A stretch of DNA of 64,000 bases from Omphalotus guepiniiformis (taxonomy: Eukaryota; Basidiomycota; Agaricomycetes; Agaricales; Omphalotaceae), in the NCBI GenBank assembly GCA_028554645.1, contig JAQOOI010000022.1, positions 1,674,001 through 1,738,000 of the forward strand, written 5' to 3'. Of this stretch, positions 1 to 12,579 are shown piece after piece. Every line of letters starts with the position of its first letter. The stretch's first letter is position 1. A program made the position numbers and the translations under genes. The notes under the pieces are model-generated. The model saw only the letters and a program-made list of their open reading frames with translations. It did not search any database and was not told where the DNA came from.

Positions 1-761
1 CTCCAACATCTTCTGCCATCATGGTTTCACATCGTTCTCAGAGTTCTCTGATCGGTAATCTCATCACCAACAAACCCGCTGTGAGCTCTAGCCTTCCACA
101 TGCTCTTTTACAAGGCAATCGTAAACTCACGCCTCATACTCCAACCTTACTTCGCCGTGGGTTACCCATTCGCGTTGTTCGAACTGTTGAAGAGATCGAC
201 AAGCGAAAAATGAATGCTTTGCTAGAGCAGTCTTTCGGACGCACTCTTGATGATACCTCCTTCTACAATCGTCTAAATGAGACACTTGATTTTGTGATCA
301 TCACTGGTGACTATGCGGGTGCCGCAATTGTGACGAATGAGCCATGCCCAGGTTCTTCAGCCCCCATCTCATATCTGGATAAATTTGCCGTGCTTCCAAG
401 TCATCAGGGGGATGGCACGGTTGATTTCTTATGGGTTGCGCTACACGACGAGTCGTATGGCCTTGGGCATCCCTTCTCCGTCAATCCGAATGGTGGTAAA
501 GAGGGCCAGGGAGAGGGTCGTGATCTCGTGTGGCGGAGTCGAGCGAATAATCCAGTCAACAAATGGTACTTTGAGCGAAGTTCTGGACACGTTCGAATGG
601 GTGATTGGGTTCTGTTCTGGTGTGATGCTGAAAAACGGTTGAAGTCTGAGCAAGCTCGCCGCGGGAGCACTGGCTTGTCGTTTGTTGAAGATTGGGAAGA
701 GGGCCGCCTCTCCTCATGGGTTCACGTCGTTGAAAAAGTTCCATCAAGCTGGAGGAAGTGA
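1..761 (+). CDS. ARG2: N-acetylglutamate synthase, C-terminal part (5' partial)
   Basis: This is the 3' end of mitochondrial amino-acid N-acetyltransferase, which makes N-acetylglutamate from glutamate and acetyl-CoA in the first step of arginine synthesis. The frame is already open at the left edge and ends with TGA at 761, so the true start and the N-terminal amino-acid-kinase-like domain lie outside the window. About 170 residues match the vertebrate-like NAT (GNAT-fold) domain that ends these enzymes. Recognisable stretches are [20 protein letters not shown], the segment that carries the acetyl-CoA loop, then [20 protein letters not shown] and a closing [12 protein letters not shown]. No intron is needed in the visible part. 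The methionine at base 21 is probably internal. Family assignment is from the conserved NAT segment; the gene name follows the yeast ARG2 family. Confidence 0.85.
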   Translation, partial: PTSSAIMVSHRSQSSLIGNLITNKPAVSSSLPHALLQGNRKLTPHTPTLLRRGLPIRVVRTVEEIDKRKMNALLEQSFGRTLDDTSFYNRLNETLDFVIITGDYAGAAIVTNEPCPGSSAPISYLDKFAVLPSHQGDGTVDFLWVALHDESYGLGHPFSVNPNGGKEGQGEGRDLVWRSRANNPVNKWYFERSSGHVRMGDWVLFWCDAEKRLKSEQARRGSTGLSFVEDWEEGRLSSWVHVVEKVPSSWRK

Positions 762-878
762 AAAGTACTGTTCCATCTCATATAATCATAGACTGCCCCT
801 CACATTATGTATGTATGAATGACATGTAACACATTTGATCTGACAGGAATACAACGATTGCATTACTAACCACGCCTT

Positions 879-2531
879 TTATCGACGAGCCCGAGCTTTG
901 GCAGCGTGGCGCTTCAGAGGTGTCGAGGCGGGGGAAGAGCGCGTAGAGCAAGTAATGTTCTCTTTCGATGTTCTGCGCTTCGTTGGTAAGAGGTCTCCAA
1001 CTCGCCTCCACGGTGCAAACACTTTTTCCTTATGAAGAACACCATCTTCCAAGTCCCGTATACCTACCAACACCCTTTCACGGAAACGACCAACGGTCCA
1101 AAGGTCGATGTTCTGTATGAGGAAGTGTACTTGTAGAATATCACCTGGACGACTAAGCTGCCATTCACAGCGGTCATCGTCGTCGCAAGATTCGGGCCTC
1201 ACAAATTGCGCGGAAAAAACAATCTGGAAGGTCGTGAGTGATACATAGTACACCTCAGTAGGGATGAACTCACCGGGTGTTCGCGTTCTTCAGGGGTTTT
1301 ACACCAATCAACATGGGCTCTGACTGTTCCGTGTGCCCATACAAGACCAAAAACTGGTGCATTGACATGCATAGAGTTCAAATGTCTCGCTGCTGATGCT
1401 GTTGACATTCGATTTTGTCGATACGCATCCTCTAGCATACTATGAACAGGTTTCTTGTCTTCCCAGACGCTGCTCGCAAACTCAAATCCAGGAGTGTCTG
1501 GAATTGAGGCACAAGGTGTACTCTGGAAGCGGAACGAAGAGCATTTACTACTACTTCCCTTCTTCATAACTTTGTCATTTCTCTTCAACTCCTTGAAAGC
1601 TGAAGAGAAAGATCCGGATAAATCACGAATACACGAGGCAGGTAAAAAGACCACAGAGTCCGGGATCACTGTTTTCGTTGTCAAGATGCGAGCTGCCTCT
1701 GGATCACACCCCAGTTTCTCAAATAATGGCGGATGGGGAAGACAAAACCGGCATTGAACCCTGGAATAATGACGGTATTTAGATAAGGTGCAGAAAAAGA
1801 AAGGTATGTTGCACTTCACCGATATGTACTCTGTTGAATCGCAGGTCCGCGCAGCCTTGAGTAGCTAAGCAAGAATTCAGTAGTGGGTTCAAGTTACATC
1901 GAACAGCTTACACGTTACCGACAAAGTCACCTTCAGACCACTTCTCTTGAGATTTGAGCATCCACTTTAAGCGCTTCCAGGTGTGGAAGACTGTCGATAG
2001 ACTTTCGCGGAGCCCAACTAGATCATCGACCTTATTGTCTCCTTCGATGAACAGAGACGGACACTGTTTATGAGCCTTGCACAAGAAGTCAAGCAGATGA
2101 GGTGAATCATTCTTCAGAGTGTCAAACACATCAGACTTCTACGTTGTATAGAATTGGAATAAATGCAATAAATTTGAATTCAATTCACATACTTTGTCTA
2201 CCCACGCAAGGGGAATCCGTCCAGAGACGGTGAATACAGTTGTTACATCCGCCTTCAGATCTTCGGGAATGTCAACGTATGAGACCTGTTCCATGTTCTG
2301 ATACGTGGACCAGGTCTCAAAGTAGTTATTGTTCTTTGCAATTCTGCACAGACGCGTCAGATCGAGAGAAAGAACGTCCAGTTGTGTAACGCACTCAGAT
2401 GCAGAAGGGGGTCGACGGGTGACGCGAGAGCGGACAGACTTCTTGGCTTTTTTCCTTCCATTGCAGGAAGGGGAGCTCTCGCTACAGTAGGCGGCTTTGT
2501 TATTCAAGCAACAATTGGCATCATGGCGCAT
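879..2531 (-). CDS. conserved fungal protein of unknown function
   Basis: I do not recognise this gene. It reads leftward from an ATG at 2531 to a stop at 879 through about four exons. The first exon has a basic, serine-rich N-terminus (GRKKAKKSVRSRVTRRPPSA) that could be a nuclear localisation signal, followed by a helical stretch containing YVDIPEDLKADVTTVFTVSG. The next exon (about 1918-2129) reads DDLVGLRESLSTVFHTWKRL. After a GTGTAA donor and an AAG acceptor the frame resumes as AARTCDSTEYISVKC. The long third exon carries VNAPVFGLVWAHGTVRAHVD, and the last exon has DILQVHFLIQNIDLWTVGRF and ends very basic (KRHAAKARARR). Residue conservation cannot be judged here, but the length, frame continuity and clean junctions support a real gene. 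No enzyme or DNA-binding motif is evident, so no function is proposed. Confidence 0.6.
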
Positions 2532-2815
2532 ATACGTACGAGTAAGACATGTTAGAGAATAGATATCACAAAGGTGAAAGCAAGCAGTATGTATCGCGAA
2601 AAGTCGTTACTAGGGTCGTCAAGAATCGTGAGGAGAGAGAGAAGAGAGAGAGAGAGAGAGAAGATGGTGGGAGGAGGCGCAACAAGTTCAACACTTACAT
2701 ACCGGAGGCAAAGAAGCTTTCACGTGGCTCTCATCTCAGATCTTGAAATAACGGAAGCAATTACAATGTTCTAGTATTCCCTTTCTAATACTATCTAATG
2801 ATACCACTGGTGCCC
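2532..2815. repeat. intergenic region with GA-rich microsatellite
   Basis: This gap lies between the start of the leftward unknown gene and the stop of the leftward carrier gene, so it should hold the unknown gene's promoter and the carrier's 3' UTR. An almost uninterrupted purine tract of about 30 bases (GA repeats) sits near 2632-2665. Short open frames across it are low-complexity and not credible genes. Confidence 0.5.
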
Positions 2816-4236
2816 TCAAATGAGTGTATCTAATACTTTACGTGAAGCTTCTACTCCAAGCTACATATACAGATATCTTGTGAGATTCGTCTTCACCAAA
2901 ACAATATCAAGATGCACTTACGAAAGTAGCGGCATTTGCAGGGAAAGCCTGAGCATTCGTGTCAGCAGGAATCTCACCCCAAGTATGGATCAGAAAGAAA
3001 TGGCTCACCCTGGCCATGGCAGGTCCAAAACCTTTCCATAGAGCCGCTGCTCCATCTTGTGCAATGGTCTTTCTCGCACAATCCATGAACCCAGAGTATG
3101 TGCCTGTGGGTGCGGACTGTATTCTAGATTTGATGACCTGTTTGAATCATGAGCCCAAATGAATCAGTTATACAGTGAAGCGGCCTCACATCTGGAGGGA
3201 TAGCCAGAGCCCACATAGCTACGCCAGCCATACCTCCAGCAAAAATGATGGCACCCAGGTTCAGATCTGAAGGAGAGGAACCAGCGGGCGTTAATGACTT
3301 CTTTGTTACCTCATATGCTGCAAAGTAGCTGCAAACCGACAACAGGTCAGTTTCCGGTTGCAACTCTTGCAATATACTCACGCAGCACTTCCAGGCCCAT
3401 CTCTAGCTAAAGTTGCACCCGAGCCACGGAATATACTTTTCAAGCCACCCTCCTTGTACAGATGGCGTATGACATCCACCACACCCTTATATTTGTGTTC
3501 AGAACCTCCTTGTCCTTGTACCTAAGACAAGACTTTATCAACCCTGCCAATCGATTTAAATGATCGGTACACTCAGACTCACTTGCAGTAGGACCTTCGC
3601 TCTCTCGACAGGAGCAGTTACGGCAGTGGATGGAATGGCAGACAAGAAACCAGCAAGAGCAAGTTCACCAGTGGAAAGAGCCTCGTTGGTACGATTCGGC
3701 GTGAGCGAGATTAAGAGTTTCTTTGATGTATCATATGCCTTGATGACAAGTCCAGCATAAGAATAGGGGCTCGTGAGTGTCAATCGTCTAAAAACTGACC
3801 CAGAAAGAGACAGCGAAAATAGGCGTTACTCCAAGCAGCGGAGGTACAATCCCTCGGTACAACCTGTAGAGATAGGATCATATAGCGAAAACATCGTCTG
3901 TTTAGTTGGCAGTATACACACCCAGAAAACCCATCCCTGGCCAAAGTCTGTTTTACTACGTCCAATGCACCGGTGTAGGATCCTGGAGCCGCCGTTTGGA
4001 GTCGTGTCTTTGTCAAGTCAAAAGGATGGCCTTGACATTGCCAGGAATTCTCAGCCAATGTTGACCAGACAATTTTCAGAGACTGCTCACCAACTAACAC
4101 CGCGCAAACACCTCCGAAGCCACCAGCTACAAAGGCCTTGGCATTTTCTGCGGTGGCTGAAGATGCTGGAGCATCTGAACCACTCTAAAGGCTTATTAGA
4201 ATAACAGCTAATTGAGTGAGCATAAACCGGTACCAT
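2816..4236 (-). CDS. CRC1: mitochondrial carnitine/acylcarnitine carrier
   Basis: This mitochondrial carrier family (SLC25) protein exchanges carnitine and acylcarnitines across the inner membrane, feeding acetyl and acyl units into mitochondria. Three homologous repeats each carry the Px[D/E]xx[K/R] signature: [12 protein letters not shown] in repeat 1, [10 protein letters not shown] in repeat 2 and PPDVIKSRIQ in repeat 3 (split by an intron). Repeat 3 continues with [19 protein letters not shown] and [17 protein letters not shown], typical of carnitine carriers. The gene is cut into at least seven exons. The preferred start is an ATG at 4236 that forms a three-base first exon, followed by a 49-nt intron (4185-4233) and then [20 protein letters not shown]. 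The C-terminus is [14 protein letters not shown]. The closest alternative is another SLC25 member such as an ornithine carrier, but the third-repeat motif favours CRC1. Confidence 0.88.
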
Positions 4237-4467
4237 GATAATGGAAAGTAGAGAGAAGAAGGAGAATGAGATGTCCAGGCATGTCCGTCAAAAGGCTTCA
4301 TTCTTTAAACGCGCCAACTTTTCCGCATGACCCGGTGCATATGATTATCGCAACCACGTCGTTACGGATCAATTTCTTGTTCCCCACCACAAAAGATGGC
4401 ATATTTGTATACTTTATAGATACAGATACATTCTCTATACATACTAATCATTGTACTTGCTATACAG

Positions 4468-7301
4468 TTAAGAGTCATCATCATCTCTAGTGAATCCACC
4501 CACAGGTTCATACGTAGCTTCTGTGGTATCCCGTATCCACACCTGTCGTACTCCATAGAAAAACGCGCAAATCGCGAAAATGCCAAACACCCCAACTATC
4601 ATCGGTCGCCCGTATTCTGACCACCAGGTCGGCTGGAAAGGTACCAACATGCGATCAATCTGAATTACACCCCCTGTCCCACCCCCAGTGGTCGACCGAC
4701 CCCACGACATGACTCGCGCCCAATCCGCGGTGCTGTCCGTTCCTCGCGCACCCTTGATTCCCAAGATATAGGCCCCACTTGCATCGCCGGATTGTTTGAA
4801 GACTAGGTCTCCATATGCAGACGATGCAGAGCGCAGCGTTGAATACGTCGCCGAATCATCAAGAGGTAATGGTCGGTTATTGTTCAAGGGGTCGTCGCCG
4901 GGAGGACTGGCGAACAGCTTACCGTGGTCGGAAGGAGTCGGAATGAGATGCTGGCTGACAATCACTGTCAGTTTCTCCTTGTCATCGTACAGCTCGGTGA
5001 GATTGTACTGCTTGAAGGCATCATCAGTAGGACAAAGTAGTGTCCACCCGGCACCACTTAAACCCTGTTCAGCCCACCGAGATCCTTCGGGTGGAGCAGT
5101 CCCATTGAGAACCCAATCCAAACCAGCCTTAGCCACCATGCTGACCATCGTACTGCCCTTTGCGGCCTTCATGAGCTTTCCGATGGTGAGCTCTACTGAA
5201 CGAGGTATTAGAATATCGGAAAGTTCATGCACCACTCCAGTCTGGGTGAGAATATCGCGCGTATACAGTTCGGCCTTCATACCGGCCCAACCACCGCTAG
5301 CGCTAATGAAGACACTTCCGTTACTCTTTCGGTCGATACTCAAGTCAGAGCCTTCCAAGGTCGCAAAGGTGTGCTGAGTACCGTTCACCAATACATCCGT
5401 ATAGTGTACGGACTCCAATGTATGATGTAAGAGAACCTTCTCCAAGTCGGCCTTCGAAGAGGCAGCGAGGAGATACTCGCTCACGAGAAGACCTAAACGC
5501 TTGAAAGCCGAGTTGTGGGGAATAAGCAGGGACGTGTGTGGCGTATTCCTGATTTTATCGCCAATGGATGTCGACAATAAAGCGGCAATAAAAGAGGAGA
5601 GGTCTAAGATTGGCAGCGCAGTTTCTAGGGCATCGGAGGGAGGGACTATAGGTCTCGAGATGAAGTATATTAAGGTATTGTTGACTTCAACTAGAAGAGG
5701 GAAACGTGAGAAGCGACACTCAAGATAATTGACACCAGTTTTACCAGGTTCACGAAGCACCGTTGCACCGCCAAATCTCAACGACTTCCAAGATTCATCT
5801 TTAGGGTTCTGGTCGCCCACTTCGACACTCAGCACCTGACTCTTGTTACCCAGACCAGGTTCCACAAGAGCAGTCTCTATCAGCATCCCAGATCGAAGCT
5901 TCTTCGGGGTCCATCTGCCCGGAATAAAATGGTACTTCAAAAGCTTCGTCATCTCGGGAGAACCACGTTCAGGCAGTTCAGAATCAGCAAGCACGGACAA
6001 CACATCATCACTGGGTGCTAGGATTGTATACTTAGCGTCAGTGTTATTGACGAGTGGTGTGAGCCCGGAATCATGAAGGAACGAGACAAAGGATGTACAA
6101 TTCAAAGCCAGAAGATATTTCTCTGGAGTGAGTTGCAGGGCTCCATCGGGAATGAGAAGGGACGAGACGAGATGAAGCACCCCATTCGAAGCGTACACAT
6201 CAGGATGGACAAGTTCCGCAGTGGATATCAGAGTCTTCTCCGGAGTGACAACGATCTCAAGTGTGGCACCGTCAATTGTAGTCACTGTATATGAAAAGGG
6301 TAAGAACTAAAAAAAAAAGGTAGTGGTGTCATATACACTTACAGTTAATGGCAGGGTCAAACGAGTCGGACCATCTAACATTATGTTCAACGACAGCATG
6401 CATTTTCAGGATGCGATAAAGGTCGTCAGTAGCGTACTTGCTCTCGAGATATATTCGTTCGTATTGGTCCAAACTTTCCCATGCTTCATTGACAGGCAGA
6501 AACAAGGTCAGATTAGACGTTGAATTCAAAAGTTTGGTTATCTCTGGAGTGAGGACGTTGTGAAAGTAGGTGGCTGATGAATGTGCGGCAACGGCAGCAG
6601 CTGGAAAAAACGTGTTTGCATATCTGAATAGCACAAAGTGTAGAACACTTACCCAAGTCTGGTGGAGGGTCTAACACATCGGCAATGCCTAGTAGTACGC
6701 CATTGTCGGCATCTACTACGCCTTTAGTTATCTCGGCACCTCCCTTTCCAAATGCATCTACACCGACCCAAGCGCCTTCACCACGAGCGGCTACTCGTAG
6801 ACGTTGAGGCTCGCCACCTAAGGTGCCACCGGGAATCGGCATCCACGGTGGATAGGGTGGTGGATCACGAGAAGGAGGTTCCACAGGCTTGCGCGGATAA
6901 TGCAATGTTTGAAGAACTTGCAAAGGTTCGGTATCTTGTGGAAGAGCCGAAACAGAATAATTTATGAGGTGGTAGAAGAGCTGCTGCCGCAGCTGCTCCT
7001 GAATGTTGTCGTGTATAACGAAATTAGGATCATAAAGTACAGAATGCCAGAGAGCATTTGAGGAAGCGTGACGCTTGATTGCATCATTAGTAGGGGCAAA
7101 GAAGGTGCTTCCGTTGAGACGATTGAGAGTAGGTATTAGCCGGGCCCGCTGTAACAGGGAAAGGAGAGAGGTATAGTCAGAGTCATTTGAAAGGGCGTCG
7201 ACGAGAGTGATTGATTTAATAGTGCTATCTGAGAAAGACACCTGAGAGGAAGAAACGAAAGGAAGAAAAGCGGCTACGAGGGCGAGTCTGGAGAGATGCA
7301 T
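4468..7301 (-). CDS. multi-FAS1 (fasciclin) membrane protein
   Basis: This secreted or vacuolar type I membrane protein of about 910 residues is built from fasciclin-like (FAS1) repeats, a fold used in adhesion and cell-surface proteins. It begins MHLSRLALVAAFLPFVSSSQ, a clear signal peptide. Five FAS1 units can be followed by their paired landmarks. The first landmark of each is a TFFAPTNDAI-like strand, seen as LFLPVNEAWESL, TILAPSDDVL, SLLIPHNSAF and TLLCPTDDAF in later repeats. The second is the closing H/G...I.VLIP strand, seen as NGVLLGIADVLDPP, NGVLHLVSSLLIPDG and GVVHELSDILIPRS. Repeat 1 carries a proline-rich insertion (EPPSRDPPPYPPWMPIPGG). One membrane helix (GVFGIFAICAFFYGV) near the C-terminus is followed by a short acidic cytoplasmic tail ending DDDDS. 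Two introns were placed, near 6614-6652 and near 6286-6350. It is divergent from RAV1, sharing a 180-bp promoter region. Confidence 0.85.
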
Positions 7302-7481
7302 GGTGGGTGGTGAGCGAGGGTGAGCGTAGGTAAGTGACCGAGGTGAGTCACGCGAGACATGTGTTCGCGTCCCTCTGAGTGTTCCCCTTTTGGTCACTGC
7401 GCCTGCTATTAGCCTCCATACTGTCTTCTCGATGCTCAAGCTCATCTAGCTCGTCGTCTTACACAACTACCACCATCAGCA
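7302..7481. promoter_or_regulatory. divergent promoter region FAS1 protein / RAV1
   Basis: The two start codons point away from each other and are 180 bp apart, so both promoters and 5' leaders must fit here. Pyrimidine-rich stretches precede the RAV1 ATG at 7482. I see no strong TATA box. Confidence 0.5.
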
Positions 7482-10400
7482 ATGCTCAGCTTGCTGCATA
7501 CATACTCACCTCCTCCTTCTTCTCGTCTTCATCACCTTGTCTTGCCTCTTGAGACTCTACTTGTTCGTGTCTTTCCAATACTCAATCCGTCGCATATCTC
7601 ACTCTCTTGCTGTAGCTGTATCCATCCGCAGATGCTGTTGTTATCCTCAATGCTCGTAATACCGCTCTTGTACGCGTCCTGGCCTTCTGGGAGGCCTTTC
7701 CTGGTTCCATTCATGCGACAGGCACTGTCTCATGCATTTCAGTCGACTCTGGAATGAAACTTGTGCGTGGACTGTTTTGTTTACCTTCGTCAGCGTCCGT
7801 GACATGTCCATTGATCAGATAGTGGCGGCGATGAACTCTCATATCGCGACTTGGTCACTTTCCGGGGTACAAAATGACACTTGGCGTATTCATTCCTCTC
7901 TGTCACTTCCTCAAGAGCAGTCAGTGATGACGCTGGATAGCAAATCCGGTACGGAATACTTCATCAAAGAGAGTGACATCCGTCTCAATGACCACAGGTT
8001 TGCTTGCTGTGGGCACTATTCGCGGGCTCTCGGTCTACACCCTCATTCTTGAAAATGATCTACCAACATGGTCTCAAAAATGGATGGTACCGTACGTACA
8101 GTTACCCAGGTAAACTGTATACTACATCTAACTCAATTTTTAGATTAAAGGCCTCCCCATCTCTTGTCCGTTTCGCTCCTTCTCTGATGTACATTGCTAC
8201 AACAACGAAAGTACGCAATGTTCTGCCAAAGAGCTCGTCCAGTGTTGAATTTCATTTCGTGAATTTTACAGATAGATAACGCTGTTCGGCTGTATTCTAC
8301 CACATCCGGTCGTCAAACTCAAAGTATCACCCATTCAAGACCAGTTATTGATATATCGTGGCGTCACTCGCAAGCTTCTAGTCGGTTTGTCCAATCGTAC
8401 AACTTTCCTTCCTTATGTAATTCTTCATCCATTCTAGTGACGACCTAATCCTCTACACTATCACTTCCGACTCCACTCTCCGAATATTTTTCCCTGCCTT
8501 AGATTCCCCTCAATATCTACAGCTCCATGCATCTGTTGATCTATTCTCTTCGCTGCCGTATTCAGTGACTTCACCCCAGTCATATCAAAATCTCACTTCA
8601 AGTGTATTCTGGCTTGATCGAGAGGTGATTGGTCAGTCACTAGACCAGTTCTTCAAGGATTACCATGATCAAGACAATGCCAACTCACGGCGGCTCAAAG
8701 ACATCAGAGACGAGCGATGGGATGTCTTCCTTCGCGTCATTGGAGACGGTAGTGTCGTATTGACCGCTGTTGCTGTACGGCAAGCTCCTTTTGAAAAAAC
8801 ACATAGATGTGTCTGATTTCAGAGCTTCAGAATATAGATCGCAGGCCCCCGACACTTCTCAAACATTTCATGCTGCAACAATTTCTGCCGTCTACCCTAC
8901 CTTCTTCTCCATCATATCTCTACCTTCTTCCGACTCCCTCCGAAACGAGCAGTCTCTCGTTGATAACATTATCGCCGCTGACTTTGTACGAAATATCTCT
9001 TGCGGATTTCTTCGACGCCCAGCCGGGCGGCATAAAGCTAAAAATCCAACATTCAGAAAACGGCACTACAGAGAAGAGCTCAATTTCCTGCTTCGTCCGA
9101 ACTCCTGAAGGGAAAGGCGTCGGCGTCATTCGTAACGGTGGCGGTGGCGGTGAATCTTGGACGCTTCAACAAGACTGGCCACACTTGTCTCGTTCTGGAT
9201 CTTGGGAAGCTGCAAATCAAGTCGTAGTACTTGATAACGGTAAGTACAATCTACACACCATTCGTTCTAATTGTCATCAGCATCCCTTTTTTCTGTACAG
9301 GGCGGAATTTTGCCACATACTCAAAAACTGGCTCAAGTCTGACTCTCCATACATATCCTCCCGTATCAATCGTCCTTCCCCAGATTAATTCACTCTTTAC
9401 CATGCCCTCGAATGAGGGTCACGATTCGATCCTCGGCATCACAGAAGACCTCTCCATAGCTCATGTTCATCTCACTACCGACGTGCAAGAATCGCCCGGC
9501 GACAATACTGTGGCCCTTACATTGCATTCACATAATCATTTGCCGCTCAGCTCCCCTCCAAGCATGATCTTACCGGTAGATCCGATGGCATGGGGTTCTA
9601 GTCATCCCTGGGTTGAACATGATGCACTATTGAGTATCTCTGAAGAAGGCGAGCTAGCTTTCTGGATACCTGATGACCTCCAAGGTCCACCTTCATTTGG
9701 CCAAAGTCAGAAGCGAGAGAATGAGTCTGGATGGAGGTGCACCGGCAGAGTACGGACCGGTCGAACGGGGATCACGAAAGCGAGATGTAGTTCTGCCAAA
9801 AAAACAGCGTTGGGTAGGTCCAGATACCTCCCGTGATATTAATATGCTCATTGTCTCCAGTTACTCCGAGTACAGAAGGCGATGAATTAACGATCTGGGA
9901 TTCTAAAGAATCTGAATTTGCGTCTGGCCTAGAGTATCATCAAACTTTTAGGTTGGTCTCTCGCTCTAGCGTTAATTGTTCTCTGATAATTTACTTGTTC
10001 CGTAGTGATTCGATAAACGACCTGGACTGGTCATCGACGCCCGATATGCAGTCTATTCTGGCAGTCGGCTTTCTACACCACGTGGAATTGCTATGTCAGC
10101 AACGAATGACCTACTTTGACGAAGGACCTGGCTGGGCATTGTGCTGGAAGATAGATATCGGAAAGTCAGTTAATCCTTTCGATCTCGGGAACGCTTAGCA
10201 CTGATTTTGTCTTAGTTTTATTCCGTATTCAATCAGCGATTCTATATGGTTAGCTAATTGCTCCCTCCTTATTGGCGCCGGTCATCAGATGTTGCTATAC
10301 GGTCCTCCTACACCCTCGGACAAGGAGTCGGTAACTTCAGAAGAAAGTTTGTTTGAATATGTTGCCCGACAGAATGGTCCTTTGGAGAACTATCATCCAC

Positions 10401-12559
10401 AGATGCTCTTGCAATGTCTTTTGTGGGGTGGGTGTAGACTTGACTTTACCATCTCCTTGCTAACATTTTTGCTACACAGATAAGGTCGAATTGGTGAAAG
10501 ATGTTATCATTAACCTTGCCAAGGACCTTGAGAATCAGAGACCCATGGCGTTATGGACATCAGTTCCCGTTGAACAGTTCCTTCAAAATAATACTTTGGT
10601 CAGTGTAATCAGAAAAGAGGAACTGTGCATCGTTATTTGACATACATCAAGACACAGGGTTCTTTGCATAAGAAGAGATATACGGCCCTCTTCGATGGCC
10701 CAGAGGAAAAGGAGTAGGTCCTCTCTTTTGCTTTCTTTGCTCTGAAACACTGATAGTCAGTCTTAGTTCTGAAGAAGGCTTCTGTCGTCCGCTTGTGACT
10801 AAGCTCTTAGAGAAGCTTGAATCTGACCCCTTACCGCATCTCACGCCAAATGAACAGGCACACTTATTGGTGCTCATTCAGACCACTTTGGAGGTATGTT
10901 ACTTACACAACTTTCGATCTGCATGGTGTGGTGTTCCGACACTTGATGGACAGATAGATGAACAACGACGTTCGTTGGATGCTAATGGCCTGAGATATCT
11001 CATAACGATGCGATCATTCTATATATTGAATCACCGTGCCTCTGCGCCTACCAGCCCGGAATCCCGAGGGGCTGTCGCTCGTAAACCGTCTCGCAGAGAA
11101 CGGCTACGGTATAGAGACATGATTTGGGCATTCCACAGCGAGAGCCATGATCTGTTACTGAACGCTTCTTCAGCGGCCTGTAACGGGAAGATGTGTTGGT
11201 TTGATGCTCGAGCGCTAGGCGTCGCGATATGGTTGACCTCTGTAGAATCGATGGTAAGATCCGGTGTGTTTTGCATGTCCGATTCGTCACTGATGAATAT
11301 CGCACGATGAAATCTCAGCTAGAGATTATCGCAAGGAACGAGTACATGGCAGGCGATGCTCGAGATCCAACCGCTTGCTCATTATTCTACTTCGCACTGG
11401 GAAAGATCAAACTAGTGCACGGGCTGTGGAGACAAGCAGCGTGGCATAAGGAACAAGCAGTCATGTTGAGATTCTTGTCAAACGACTTTTCTCAACCCAG
11501 GTGGCGCACTGCTGCCCTGAAAAATGCTTTCGCCTTACTCGGTAAACAACGTTTTGGTAATTACCCTTTTCTAGTCATGCATGATAACGTCTAAACCTCG
11601 TTGATTGCCATACCAGAATATGCAGCTGCATTTTTCCTTCTTGGGAACTCCTTAAAGGATGCCGTTAACGTCTGCATCAAGCAACTAGGTGACTTTCAGT
11701 TGGCAGTCGCTATAGCGCGTGTTGTGGAACAGAGTAATGAAGGGCCGGTGCTATTAAGCATACTCAATGACACCGTTCTGCCAATTGCATTTCGGGACGG
11801 GAACAGATGGCTAGCTAGTTGGGCTTTTTGGTTGCTTCATCGACGGGATCTGAGCGTGCGGGTATTGGTGGTAAGTTCGGCTTTCCTCAAGATTGATAAG
11901 TTCTACCCAGTTCACAAAGCACACAGACACCGCTTCAAGACCTTGTCAGGGTTTTAGACATCTCTGTGACAGACATTGGGGAACCACACTACGACGATCC
12001 TAGCCTCGCACTTTTATTTTCCCAGCTTAGATCGAAAACTCTACAAGCAGCTAAAGGGAACAGCGAAATCTCTGGTAGACTGGAATTCAATTTCGTCTTG
12101 CAAATTGCTCGCGTCTTTTGCCGCATGGGTGAGTCATCTGTCATCCCCAAGATCTTCAATGAAACTAAACATTCCTTTCACGCAGGCTGTCATGTACTAG
12201 CTCTAGATCTGGTCCGCTCATGGTCGTTCGATAGACCCGCACCGATTGAAACCAATGGTATCCATCCAACAAGAGAGCCTGACACCCCTTCCAGCCCCAC
12301 AGTTACGCGTCGCTCGATGTTCTCAATGCCACACGCTATTCGTCGACGTTCGTCAATCGTGATCGATATGGACATTTCCTCCTTCCCCTCCACACGGGCA
12401 GCTTCACCGGAAGGGAACACGTCAATGCCACCAGCAATTTTGGAAGAGCCACCGCAGGATGACTTGGTTGCTAGAAAAGCAGGCTTGGGTAATTTGATGA
12501 AATCAGCGAGACAGGATGTAAAAGTACCCGAGTTCGATATGAACGCGTTCAACTTTTAG
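7482..12559 (+). CDS. RAV1: RAVE complex subunit Rav1 (DMXL2/rabconnectin-3 family)
   Basis: Rav1 is the scaffold of the RAVE complex that reassembles V1 with V0 of the vacuolar H+-ATPase. The start MLSLLHTYSPPPSSRLHHLV matches Rav1-family N-termini. Exon 1 ends at CTT and uses a GTTCGT donor; the frame then continues as YPSADAVVILNARNTALVRV. An N-terminal WD-repeat region follows, with segments such as IVAAMNSHIATWSLSG, ILAVGFLHHVELL and SISDSIWLANCSLLIGAGHQ. The C-terminal Rav1p_C domain is clear: CSLFYFALGKIKLVHGLWRQ, AAFFLLGNSLKDAVNVCIKQ, LGDFQLAVAIARVVE and GNRWLASWAFWLLHRRDLSV. The tail is Ser/Pro-rich and ends VPEFDMNAFNF. There are at least a dozen introns. It ends only 20 bp from the convergent zinc-knuckle gene. 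Confidence in family is high; several middle exons were not individually resolved. Confidence 0.88.
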
Positions 12560-12579
12560 AGGAAACGAAACCTTGTACA

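Noticed and set aside
2549..2774. Rightward open frames rich in Arg and Glu
   Set aside because: They come from the GA microsatellite and flanking promoter sequence and do not look like protein.
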